Below, piece after piece: positions 37,685 through 46,830 of a stretch of 64,000 bases of DNA (the first letter of the stretch is position 1; each line of letters starts with the position of its first letter). The notes beneath the pieces are model-generated. The model did no database searches. It was not told the origin of the DNA and saw only the letters and a program-made list of their open reading frames with translations. Source of the DNA: Deltaproteobacteria bacterium (GTDB taxonomy: Bacteria > Myxococcota > Myxococcia > Myxococcales > Anaeromyxobacteraceae). The stretch covers positions 124,001 to 188,000 of the forward strand of contig JACRMN010000007.1 of NCBI GenBank assembly GCA_016214955.1, read 5' to 3'. The position numbers and the translations under genes are program-made.

Positions 37685-38533
37685 TCAGCAGTCGCCCGGG
37701 CCGGCCTTCTGGTAGAGCGTGTCGCCGATGCGCAGCGCCGGGCCCCAGCCGCTGCGGTCGCGGGGGTCCTGGCTCGCCTGGTAGCGAAGCGTGGTGGTGC
37801 CGCCGCCGGACCAGGTGAGCGTCAAGGAGCCGGAGGTGGCGTCGCCGGCCGCCGTCCAGGTGCCGCCGTTGCCCCGGGAGACCACGGCCGACCCGGCGGA
37901 GCCGGAGCCGGCCATCTCGCCGCTGCTCTGGAAGCGGCCGCTCCGGCACAGGACGAGGCGCGCCTCGCGCGAGTAGCTCCCCACCTTGGAGACGTAGATG
38001 AACTGGTAGTCGCCGGCGATGGCCGTGCCCCGGGGCGGCGCCCGGAAGGTCACGGAGCGCCCCAGCGCGTCCACGCGCGCCGCCAGCGCGGCGTACTGCG
38101 CCCGGGTGGTGAGCCCGAGGACCACCACCGCGCCGCCGTGGCCCGAGAGGACGGCGACGCTCCGCACCCGGATGACGCTGCCGTCCTGGGCCATCCCCTC
38201 CAGCACGCCGGCCAGGCCGGTGCCGCCGGGAGCCGCGAAGTCGGTGGCGCTGCCCACCGGCCGCGCCGCGAAGCCCTGCTCCTGGATGCCCTCCGCGAAG
38301 CCCGAGACGAGCTCGGCGCGCGAGGTGGTGGGCAGGAAGCGGACCACGATGAGGCCGGCCTCGGTGTCGGAGCCGGCCACGATGACGCCCTCCTTCTCGG
38401 CGCTCTTCCAGCCGCCCGGGAGCGCGAAGCTCACGCCCCAGCCCGGCCGGTCCACGCGGGTGCCCTTTCCCTGCGCCGCGGCGAGAGCCGGGGCGGCAGC
38501 GGCCAGGAGGGCGAGGAGGAGCGGGGCGCGCAT
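37685..38533 (-). CDS. Secreted hypothetical protein
   Basis: A 282-residue protein with a Sec signal peptide ([19 protein letters not shown]). The N-terminal half (WGVSFALPGGWKSAEKEGVIVAGSDTEAGLIVVRFLP) resembles PsbP/DcrB-like or DUF1795-type folds. The C-terminal half (AIAGDYQFIYVSKVGSYSREARLVLCRSGRFQSSGEM... GGTWTAAGDATSGSLTLTWSGG) is a lipocalin-like beta domain seen in uncharacterised Myxococcota secreted proteins. Two widely separated cysteines near the C-terminal half may form a disulfide. No function can be assigned. Confidence 0.65.
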   Translation of the reverse strand: MRAPLLLALLAAAAPALAAAQGKGTRVDRPGWGVSFALPGGWKSAEKEGVIVAGSDTEAGLIVVRFLPTTSRAELVSGFAEGIQEQGFAARPVGSATDFAAPGGTGLAGVLEGMAQDGSVIRVRSVAVLSGHGGAVVVLGLTTRAQYAALAARVDALGRSVTFRAPPRGTAIAGDYQFIYVSKVGSYSREARLVLCRSGRFQSSGEMAGSGSAGSAVVSRGNGGTWTAAGDATSGSLTLTWSGGGTTTLRYQASQDPRDRSGWGPALRIGDTLYQKAGPGDC

Positions 38534-38629
38534 GGGGCCTCCGGAGCGGGGCGTCGGTTCCGGCGCTCACGGTACCGGCTCCGGGCCTTCCCCGGGAACC
38601 CACTCCGGGTGAATCGCCCGGCCGGCCCC

Positions 38630-39469
38630 CTACCGCTCGCCCCACTTCAGCTTTGCGCGGAGGATGCCGAAGTAGTCGAGGTTGGGGTTGCGCACCAGCA
38701 TCACCCGGTTGGCGGTCTGCTTGATCTGCACCCGGTCGGCCCGCTCCAGCTTGATGAAGCCCTGGCCGTCGAGCGACACCACCACCTCGCCCCGGGTCTG
38801 CAGGGTGATGTCGAGCTTCATGTCGTCGGGGAGGACGATGGGCCGCTGGGTGAGGGTGTGAGGGCAGATGGGGGTGAGGAGGATCACGCCCAGCATGGCC
38901 GGGTGGAGGATGGGCCCGTTGGCCGCCATCGAGTAGGCGGTGGAGCCGGTGGGGGTGGCGACGATGACGCCGTCGGCCTTGTAGCTGGTGACGAACTGGC
39001 CGCCGGCCGTCACCTCCAGCTCGCACATGGGGGCGAGCGCCCCCTTGGCGATCACCACCTCGTTCAGCACCTCGGTGTCCACCACCTTGGCCTGGGAGGA
39101 GCCGCGGTGCACGTGGACGCCCAGCTTCATGCGCTCCGAGATGAGCGCCTTGCCGGCCATCACCACGTCGAGCGCCTGGTAGAGCTGCCCGTAGGGCACC
39201 TCGGTCATGAAGCCCAGGCTGCCCATGTTGACGCCGAGGATGGGCACCGACTTGCCGTCGAGCAGCCGCGAGGCGTGGATGAGCGTGCCGTCGCCGCCCA
39301 GCACCAGCAGGAGATCGGCCTCCGGCGCCTGGGCCTCGTCGAGCAGCGCCTCCACCCCGCGGCCGCGGAGGTACTGGGCGGCGGCGGCGGCAGCGGCGGC
39401 GGCCTCCGGAGAGGTCACCTTGTGGACGATGCCCACCCGCCGCGGAACGGGGCAGACCGGATTCGGCAT
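38630..39469 (-). CDS. nadK: NAD kinase
   Basis: NadK phosphorylates NAD to NADP with ATP or polyphosphate in the cytoplasm. The 279-residue product has the GGDG motif in LLLVLGGDGTLIHASRLL, then ILGVNMGSLGFMTEV, the NE-containing TEVLNEVVIAKG, and DGVIVATPTGSTAYSMAANGPILHP. It carries an unusual run of nine alanines near residue 23. ATG at 39469 is preceded six bases upstream by a perfect TATAAT, so the message is probably leaderless. Confidence 0.96.
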   Translation of the reverse strand: MPNPVCPVPRRVGIVHKVTSPEAAAAAAAAAQYLRGRGVEALLDEAQAPEADLLLVLGGDGTLIHASRLLDGKSVPILGVNMGSLGFMTEVPYGQLYQALDVVMAGKALISERMKLGVHVHRGSSQAKVVDTEVLNEVVIAKGALAPMCELEVTAGGQFVTSYKADGVIVATPTGSTAYSMAANGPILHPAMLGVILLTPICPHTLTQRPIVLPDDMKLDITLQTRGEVVVSLDGQGFIKLERADRVQIKQTANRVMLVRNPNLDYFGILRAKLKWGER

Positions 39470-39475
39470 TCGGGC

Positions 39476-39481
39476 ATTATA
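39476..39481 (-). promoter_or_regulatory. -10 element TATAAT of nadK, leaderless arrangement
   Basis: A perfect TATAAT on the minus strand ends six bases before the nadK ATG. The expected transcription start is the A of the start codon. The element overlaps the region upstream of rarA on the other strand, where CATTAT (39475-39480) may serve as a divergent -10. Confidence 0.55.
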
Positions 39482-39495
39482 TGGGCGGACGCCCC

Positions 39496-40812
39496 ATGGA
39501 CCTATTCGACCACGCCTCGGAGCGGGATCAGACAGGCAGGCCCCTGGCCGAGCGGCTGCGCCCGCGCCGCCTCGAGGACTTCGTGGGGCAGGAGCACGTG
39601 CTCGGCCCCGGCACCATGCTCCGGCGCGCCATCGAGGCCGACCAGGTGCCCTCGCTCGTGCTCTGGGGGCCGCCGGGCACCGGCAAGACCACCCTGGGCC
39701 GCATCGTGGCCGAGCGCACCGGCGCCGCCTTCGTGCCGCTCTCGGCGGTGCTGGCCGGGGTGAAGGAGATCCGCGAGGTGGTGGAGGGGGCGCGGGAGCG
39801 GCGCAAGATGCACCGCCAGCGCACCATCCTCTTCGTGGACGAGATCCACCGCTTCAACAAGGGGCAGCAGGACGCGCTCCTGCCCCACGTGGAGAGCGGC
39901 ACCGTCACGCTGGTGGGGGCCACCACCGAGAACCCCAGCTTCGAGCTCAACGCCGCGCTCCTCTCCCGCTGCCGGGTGGTGACGCTGCGCCCCCTCACCG
40001 AGGAGGAGGTGGGGCGGCTGCTCGACAGGGCGGTGGCCGCGGCCGACGGGCTGGGCGGCGACCTCGCCCTCTCCGCCGAGGGGCGCGACGAGCTCTGCCG
40101 CGCCGCCTTCGGCGACGCCCGGCGGGCCCTCAACGCGCTGGAGGTGGCGGCCGCCTCGGTGCGGCTCGCTGGCAGGAAGACGGTGGAGAAGGCCGACGCC
40201 GAGGAGGCGCTGCAGCACCGCACGCTCCACTACGACAAGGCGGGCGAAGAGCACTTCAACGTCGCCTCGGCCTTCATCAAGTCGATGCGCGGATCCGACC
40301 CCGACGCCGCCGTGTACTACATGGTGCGGATGCTGGAGGCGGGCGAGGACCCGCGCTTCGTGCTGCGGCGCATGGTGATCTTCGCCAGCGAGGACGTGGG
40401 CAACGCCGACCCGCAGGCGCTGCTGGTGGCCACCGCGGCCCTGCAGGCGCTGGAGCTCGTCGGCCTGCCGGAGGGGGTGCTGCCCATGAGCCAGGCGGTC
40501 ATCTACCTGGCGCTGGCCCCCAAGTCGAACACCGCCATCACCGCCTACGGCGCCGCCCGCAAGCTGGTGAAGGAGCGAGGGGCGCTGCCGGTGCCGCTGA
40601 AGCTCCGCAACGCGCCGACCAGGCTCATGGAGTCGCTGGGCTACGGCGGCGGCTACAGGTACCCGCACAACTTCGAGGGGCACTACGTGGCCGAGCAGTA
40701 CCTGCCGGATGCCATCCGCGAGGAGAAGGTGGTGACCCTCTCCGACAGCGGGCTGGAGAAGGTGCTGGCGGAGCGGCTGCGCGAGGCGCGGGAGAAGGCG
40801 GGCAAGAAGTAG
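39496..40812 (+). CDS. rarA: RarA (MgsA), replication-associated recombination ATPase
   Basis: A 438-residue AAA+ clamp-loader-like ATPase acting at stalled forks. It starts [39 protein letters not shown] in two parts typical of RarA, has Walker [15 protein letters not shown], Walker [24 protein letters not shown], sensor [21 protein letters not shown] and the C-terminal [29 protein letters not shown] oligomerisation region. An ATG at 39481 would add five residues, but 39496 matches the family start. The 5' region is shared with divergent nadK. Confidence 0.95.
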   Translation: MDLFDHASERDQTGRPLAERLRPRRLEDFVGQEHVLGPGTMLRRAIEADQVPSLVLWGPPGTGKTTLGRIVAERTGAAFVPLSAVLAGVKEIREVVEGARERRKMHRQRTILFVDEIHRFNKGQQDALLPHVESGTVTLVGATTENPSFELNAALLSRCRVVTLRPLTEEEVGRLLDRAVAAADGLGGDLALSAEGRDELCRAAFGDARRALNALEVAAASVRLAGRKTVEKADAEEALQHRTLHYDKAGEEHFNVASAFIKSMRGSDPDAAVYYMVRMLEAGEDPRFVLRRMVIFASEDVGNADPQALLVATAALQALELVGLPEGVLPMSQAVIYLALAPKSNTAITAYGAARKLVKERGALPVPLKLRNAPTRLMESLGYGGGYRYPHNFEGHYVAEQYLPDAIREEKVVTLSDSGLEKVLAERLREAREKAGKK

Positions 40813-40885
40813 CCGGGGTGGGCGAGAGCGATGCGGAACGTGCTCATGGCGCCGCGAGCTTGGCGCGTGGGAGCCCGGCGCGCCC

Positions 40886-41398
40886 TCAGGTGGCCTGCGG
40901 ACGCCAGAGGTAGTCGGCGACCGATTCCGCCGCCGCGCCCGCGGGCAGCTCCAGCTTCGCGAGGACCGCGCTCCCCAGGTGCGGAGGCATGGGGAAGAAC
41001 TTCCCCTCGCAGGTTGCGTAGGGGGTGCCGTCAGCGCCGGCGATCTCGGCGGAGGCGACGACGTACTTTCTCCCGTCCTGGGCGTCGTCCCGACACGTGC
41101 CGCGGATGACGAGCTCGTGGCCCGTGGGGACCGGCCTCAGGTACCGGACCTTCAACTCCCCGGTGAAGCACATGGCCCGGCAGCGCAGCGCCGCCGCCCA
41201 CCCCGCGCACTCGTCCAGAAGGCCCGCGATCACGCCCCCGTGCAGGATCCCCTCGAACCCGCAGTGCCTTTCCGCACCGCGTGTGCGTCCCTCGACGCCC
41301 TCGCCAGACTGCGACCAGGCCATCTGCGCGCCGCACGCGTTCTTGCCGCCGCAGATGAAGCAGGGGGCATACATCGGCAGGGTCCTTCCCGTCGCCAT
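40886..41398 (-). CDS. PaaI-like hotdog-fold thioesterase with N-terminal Cys motif
   Basis: A 170-residue protein. Residues 60-140 form a hotdog domain (FEGILHGGVIAGLLDECAGWAA with the active-site HGG..D/E arrangement, then GELKVRYLRPVPTGHELVIRG). It should hydrolyse acyl-CoA or related thioesters. The N-terminus carries CFICGGKNACG, a C-x2-C-x4-C pattern that could bind zinc. ATG at 41398 follows a GGAGGA ribosome site. Confidence 0.88.
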   Translation of the reverse strand: MATGRTLPMYAPCFICGGKNACGAQMAWSQSGEGVEGRTRGAERHCGFEGILHGGVIAGLLDECAGWAAALRCRAMCFTGELKVRYLRPVPTGHELVIRGTCRDDAQDGRKYVVASAEIAGADGTPYATCEGKFFPMPPHLGSAVLAKLELPAGAAAESVADYLWRPQAT

Positions 41399-41576
41399 GG
41401 TCGGCTCCTCCGGGCTCCACGAATGGGATTGGAGGAGTCTGCACGTACCGTGGATGCGCCACAAGGTGAGAGGCGCGACACCGGCCCCTGCCCGGAGCGA
41501 ACGCCCGCCCCGGCGGGCCCGAGTCGAAGGGCCGACCCCGACCCCTCCCGACCCCGCGACCTCCGCGCCTGCCCCG

Positions 41577-41585
41577 TGCTACACG
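41577..41585 (+). promoter_or_regulatory. Extended -10-like element of the esterase gene
   Basis: TGC-TACACG ends six bases before ATG at 41592 with no ribosome site. The last base departs from TAnnnT. Confidence 0.3.
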
Positions 41586-41591
41586 GGCGCG

Positions 41592-42224
41592 ATGGTTCCC
41601 ATCCTCTACCTGCACGGCTTCGCCTCCGGCCCCGGCTCCGCCAAGGGGAAGGCGTTCGAGGAGCGCTTCGCCCGCCTCGGCGTGCCGCTCCACCGCGCCG
41701 ACCTGACACCCGGCCCCGACGGCTTCGAGCGCTCCACGCCCCTCACCATGCTGGCGGAGGCCGAGAAGGCGCTCGCCGCCACCGGCGCCCGCTGGGTCAT
41801 GGGGAGCTCGCTGGGGGGTTACCTCTCGGCGCTGCTGGCGTCGCGCCACGCCTCGGTGGAGAAGGTGGTGCTGCTCGCCCCCGCCTTCCGGCTCTTCGAG
41901 CGCTGGAGCGCGCGGCTCACCCCGGAGCAGCAGGCCGACTGGCAGGCCAGCGGCCTCTGGGTGGACCACCACATCACCAAGGACCGGCGCCGCATCGAGT
42001 GGCGCTTCCTCGCGGAGGCCCGCTCGCTGCCGGCCTTCCCGGCGGTGAGTGTCCCGGCGCTCTGCATCGCCGGGCGGCGCGACGACACCGTGCCGCTCGA
42101 GGACGTGGAGGCCTGGGCGGCCCGCACGCCCTCGGCGCGCCTCCTGGCGCTCGACGACGGCCACGACCTCCTGGCCTCGGTGCCGCGCATCTTCGAGGAG
42201 GCGCGGGCCTTCCTCGGGGTCTAG
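41592..42224 (+). CDS. YqiA/UPF0227-like alpha/beta hydrolase (esterase)
   Basis: A 210-residue cytosolic hydrolase. ILYLHGFASGPGSAKGKAFEERFA is the oxyanion-loop strand, WVMGSSLGGYLSALLA holds the nucleophile Ser elbow (GSSLGG), RRDDTVPLEDVEAW carries the acid and DDGHDLL the catalytic His. YqiA-like proteins hydrolyse short acyl esters or palmitoyl-CoA; the physiological substrate is unknown. A GACCCC-rich stretch lies just upstream of the start. Confidence 0.88.
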   Translation: MVPILYLHGFASGPGSAKGKAFEERFARLGVPLHRADLTPGPDGFERSTPLTMLAEAEKALAATGARWVMGSSLGGYLSALLASRHASVEKVVLLAPAFRLFERWSARLTPEQQADWQASGLWVDHHITKDRRRIEWRFLAEARSLPAFPAVSVPALCIAGRRDDTVPLEDVEAWAARTPSARLLALDDGHDLLASVPRIFEEARAFLGV

Positions 42225-42297
42225 GTCCGGAAGAGTCCGAGGCCGCGCCCCGCCCTCCTGGGCAGGCGCGGCCCCGATGTCCCCGCTCGAGGCGCGT

Positions 42298-43764
<1,467 letters not shown>

Positions 43765-43778
43765 GTGCGGCTCCCCCT

Positions 43779-45311
43779 TCAAGAACGCTGCTGCGCCTGC
43801 GGGATCTCCAGGATGAAGGAGGCCCCTCCACCCGGCACCGGCTCGTGGCGGATGGTGCCGCCGTGCTCCTCGGCGATGCGGTAGCAGATGGAGAGGCCGA
43901 GCCCGGTGCCCTGCCCCTCCGGCTTGGTGGTGAAGAAAGGCTCGAAGATGCGGCTCTGGATCTCGAGCGGCACGCCCGGCCCGTTGTCGCTGACGCGGAC
44001 CCGGCACATGGTCCCCTCGACGCCGGTCTCGACGGTCAGCTTCCCCTGGTTCCTCATGGCCTGCAGGGCGTTGACCAGCAGGTTCACCAGGATCTGGCCC
44101 AGCAGGTTGCCGTTGCCGTGGCAGAGGGCCGGGTCGATCTTGCGGACCACCTCGACCTTGCCGTCCTTGATCTGCGAGCTGAGGAGGAAGAGCGCGTCCT
44201 CGGCCACGCGGGCCAGGTCGACGTCGCCGCGCTCGTCCTGCTTGGGCCGCCGCGAGAACCGCAGCAGCGACTCCACGATCTTCTTGGCGCGGGTGGCCGC
44301 GTCCATGATGAGGTTGAGGTTCTCGAGGTCCTCGGCGCTGCGGTCCTCGCGGCTCATGAGCTGCGCGAAGGCCAGGATGCCGCCCAGCGGGTTGTTGATC
44401 TCGTGCGCCACGCCCCCGGCGAGCTGTCCCACCGCCGACATCTTCTCGGCCTGCAGGAGCCGGCGGGTCACCTCGCGCTCGTCGGTCACGTCCTTCCACA
44501 CCGTGACCGCGCCCACCTCGGGGAACGGGAAGGTGCGGACCAGCCAGGCCCTGTCGCCGTGCAGCACCTCGGAGACCGTCTCGTCGGCGTCGGAGACGGC
44601 GCGGGGCGCGGGCAGCTCGCCGAAGGCGTCGCGGATGGGCACCAGCCCGGGGAGCCGGTTGATGAGGACGCCGGCGGCCTTGGCGAAGGCCGAGTTGCCC
44701 CGCACCACCTCGCCGTCCTCCTTGACGATGGCCAGCGGGTCGCTGATGGCGTCGAAGCAGGCGCGCCACTCGTCGGCGGCGCGGATCAGGGCGCGGGAGC
44801 GCTGCTCCAGCTTCACGTCCAGCTCCCGGTTCATCCGCTCCAGCTCCTGGTTGCGCTGGGCGATGAGGGCGTTGAGCCGGCTGTTCTCCTCCACCAGCCA
44901 GTACTGATCGATGGCGCTCTGGATGGTGAGGATGAGGTGGGCGTCGTCCCAGGGCTTCCAGATGAAGCGGAAGATCTCCGACTGGTTGACCGCCTCCTCG
45001 ATGGCCGCGGTGTCGGCCTGGCCGGTGAGCAGCACGCGCTGCACCCGCGGCCAGCGCTCCTTCACCTGCCGCAGAAACTCGACCCCCGACATCCCGGGCA
45101 TGCGGTAGTCGGAGACCACCACGTGCACGGGCTCGGTCTCGAGCGCCCGCAGCCCCTCCGCGGCATCTGCCGCCTCGAGCAGCCGGCATCTCGCGCGCTT
45201 GAGCACGCGCTTCAGCGCGCGGCGGACGTGCTCGTCGTCGTCGACGAGCAGCAGGGTCGCCTCGATGGCAACCCCCATGGTGTCGGTGACCTGTGCCAGG
45301 GCAGCAGTCAT
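43779..45311 (-). CDS. Hybrid histidine kinase with N-terminal receiver and PAS domain
   Basis: A 510-residue soluble kinase, with no transmembrane segment. Order: receiver (residues 19-135, Asp 68 in VVVSDYRMPGMSG, Lys 119 in FRFIWKPWDD, as in RpfG-like receivers), coiled coil to about 175, PAS (about 180-285), HisKA with His 303 in GGVAHEINNPLGG, and HATPase with QILVNLLVNALQAM, VSDNGPGVP, FEPFFTTK and GTGLGLSICYRI. The receiver at the front suggests another kinase feeds it, and it would then phosphorylate the NtrC-like regulator encoded next. ATG at 45311 is chosen; 45278 is possible. Confidence 0.94.
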   Translation of the reverse strand: MTAALAQVTDTMGVAIEATLLLVDDDEHVRRALKRVLKRARCRLLEAADAAEGLRALETEPVHVVVSDYRMPGMSGVEFLRQVKERWPRVQRVLLTGQADTAAIEEAVNQSEIFRFIWKPWDDAHLILTIQSAIDQYWLVEENSRLNALIAQRNQELERMNRELDVKLEQRSRALIRAADEWRACFDAISDPLAIVKEDGEVVRGNSAFAKAAGVLINRLPGLVPIRDAFGELPAPRAVSDADETVSEVLHGDRAWLVRTFPFPEVGAVTVWKDVTDEREVTRRLLQAEKMSAVGQLAGGVAHEINNPLGGILAFAQLMSREDRSAEDLENLNLIMDAATRAKKIVESLLRFSRRPKQDERGDVDLARVAEDALFLLSSQIKDGKVEVVRKIDPALCHGNGNLLGQILVNLLVNALQAMRNQGKLTVETGVEGTMCRVRVSDNGPGVPLEIQSRIFEPFFTTKPEGQGTGLGLSICYRIAEEHGGTIRHEPVPGGGASFILEIPQAQQRS

Positions 45312-45491
45312 GCAGTCCGGCGGTGGGGCTGCATTCTCCGTTCCGGGTCCGGGCGGACCGAGGGGTCGTGAAATCAGGTGGTTGTGTAGAAAACTTCGGG
45401 GTTCCCTGTCACCCTGGGGGTAGTGACGCACCCCCCGATGCCGCAGGACAGGGGCAAACGGTACAGGGAAAAATGCGTTTCCCGACCCACC

Positions 45492-46487
45492 TCAGGCGGG
45501 TGGTGGGCTCGCCGAGGCCTCCGGTTCGGCGTCCTCGCGGAACTCGCCGTCGCCGCCGTAGGCCCAGATCCGATCGCGGCCGGCGCGCTTGGCGCGGAAG
45601 AGCGCCTCGTCGGCGCGCCGCACCAGGGTCTCGGGCGTGGTGACGTCGCCACCCGGGAAGGCCGCCACGCCGAAGGAGGCGGTGACGCTCACCTCCGGCC
45701 CCTGGCTGCCGGGCTCGTCCGCGTCCACGACGAAGAGGTGGCCGGCGATGGCCCGGGCGATGCGGCGGGCCACCGGCAAGGCGCTGGCGAAGGGCGTGTG
45801 GGGCAGCAGCACCGCGAACTCCTCGCCGCCGTAGCGCGCCGAGACGTCGTGGTCGCGCAGCGAGTTGCGGATGAGGATGGCGGTCTCGCGGAGCACCTTG
45901 TCGCCGAAGGGGTGGAGCCAGGTGTCGTTGATGGCCTTGAAGTGGTCGAGGTCGATCATCACCAGCGAGAGCGGCCCGCCGTAGCGGGCGGCGCGGCCGA
46001 ACTCCTCGCGCAGCCGGGTCTGGAAGGCGCGGTGGTTGTAGAGGCCGGTGAGGCCGTCGGTGACCGAGAGCAGCTCCAGCTTCTCGTTGGCGTCGCGCAG
46101 GTCGTCCTGGAGCTGCTTGATGCGCAGCATGGTGGCCACCCGCGCCAGGATCTCCTCGGGGTGGGCGTCCTTGCCCAGGTAGTCCTCGGCGCCCAGGCGG
46201 AGCCCCTTGAGGCGGGCCGCCAGGTCGGACTGGGCCGAGAGGATGATGGCCGGGACGAAGAGGTGGCGGGGGAGCACCTTGCGGAAGCGGAGCACGTCGG
46301 CGCCGCTGCCGTCGTCGAGCACCATGGACAGCAGGAGCAGGTCTGGCGGGCTGGCGACGAGCTGGGTCTGGGCGCTGGAGCGGTCCGAGGCGAAGGTCAC
46401 GTCGTAGCCCGCGCCGCGCAGCACCTCGCCGATCCGGTCGGCCTGGACCGGAGAGTCCTCCACCACCAGAACCTTGCCCGTGGGCAT
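45492..46487 (-). CDS. Diguanylate cyclase with degenerate receiver domain
   Basis: A 331-residue protein: receiver-like domain (residues 4-120), a short linker helix, then GGDEF domain (about 140-305). The active-site loop is GGEEF (220-224), the substrate region DHFKAINDTWLHPFGDKVL is present, and the product-inhibition site RDHD lies at 211-214, so c-di-GMP synthesis with feedback is expected. In the receiver, the acceptor position reads PPDLLLLSMVL with Ser 54 in place of Asp, while the acidic pair Glu 10/Asp 11 and Lys 106 remain. It is therefore unlikely to be switched by phosphorylation. TGC-TAACCT lies seven bases before the ATG. Confidence 0.93.
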   Translation of the reverse strand: MPTGKVLVVEDSPVQADRIGEVLRGAGYDVTFASDRSSAQTQLVASPPDLLLLSMVLDDGSGADVLRFRKVLPRHLFVPAIILSAQSDLAARLKGLRLGAEDYLGKDAHPEEILARVATMLRIKQLQDDLRDANEKLELLSVTDGLTGLYNHRAFQTRLREEFGRAARYGGPLSLVMIDLDHFKAINDTWLHPFGDKVLRETAILIRNSLRDHDVSARYGGEEFAVLLPHTPFASALPVARRIARAIAGHLFVVDADEPGSQGPEVSVTASFGVAAFPGGDVTTPETLVRRADEALFRAKRAGRDRIWAYGGDGEFREDAEPEASASPPPA

Positions 46488-46494
46488 CGCGGTC

Positions 46495-46503
46495 AGGTTA
46501 GCA
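46495..46503 (-). promoter_or_regulatory. Extended -10 of the diguanylate cyclase gene
   Basis: On the minus strand TGC-TAACCT ends seven bases before the ATG at 46487; no ribosome site lies between. It predicts a leaderless message separate from the RNA candidate upstream. Confidence 0.45.
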
Positions 46504-46574
46504 GAGGCCACCCAGCAGTGGCGGGGTCGCGATTCACCCGCCACCCGCCCAAACCTTCGATTTCAGCGGTGGCC

Positions 46575-46720
46575 ACAAAGGGAAAGGGCCGCCGGCTTGC
46601 GCGGGCGGCCCCTTCTTGAAAGTGCCGAAGCAGGGAGAGCCAAGGAGGGCGGTCGGCCCATCCCTGCTTCAGCGACCCCGCTCCCGGGCCCGGGAGCGAG
46701 GCTTCCTTGGAACCGCCATA
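46575..46720 (-). ncRNA. Candidate structured RNA upstream of the GGDEF gene
   Basis: Read on the minus strand, the region starts with GGCGGTTCCAAGG, then a hairpin over the palindrome 46679-46698 (extendable to 11 pairs around a GGCC loop), then a 13-pair stem (46661-46673 with 46624-46636, one G-U), and finally a GC stem followed by TTTCCCTTT. GGCGGT and CCAAGGA of the 5' end can pair with ACCGCC and TCCTTGG inside the second loop, an arrangement that would make a pseudoknot. It does not match the riboswitch or 6S patterns I know. No clear promoter was found, so an RNA is plausible rather than proven. Confidence 0.5.
46586..46611 (-). terminator. Terminator hairpin of the RNA candidate
   Basis: GGGCCGCC and GGCGGCCC form an 8-bp stem; on the minus strand TTTCCCTTT follows directly. 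It would end the upstream transcript about 100 bases before the GGDEF start codon. Confidence 0.7.
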
Positions 46721-46830
46721 GACTCTAGCACACGAACACCTGCTGCCTAGACCCATCCACCCGACCCGCGGCCACCTGCCTGAGTGCCGCCCCGCTTGGG
46801 TGGTCGACCCCTCCGGGGGGCCGGAGTCCC

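Larger units (their letters stand above)
46488..46830. other. Intergenic region with a structured RNA candidate (343 bases)
   Basis: The gap lies between two minus-strand genes and holds no protein gene I can support. It contains three ordered inverted repeats and a terminator on the minus strand (46575-46720), then about 90 bases leading to the GGDEF gene. In 46721-46830 I see only a GC-rich spacer. Confidence 0.6.

Noticed and set aside
46575-46720. Identity of the RNA candidate as 6S RNA or GEMM c-di-GMP riboswitch
   Set aside because: It has separate hairpins rather than the long 6S rod with central bubble, and lacks the GEMM tetraloop receptor and conserved bulge sequences.
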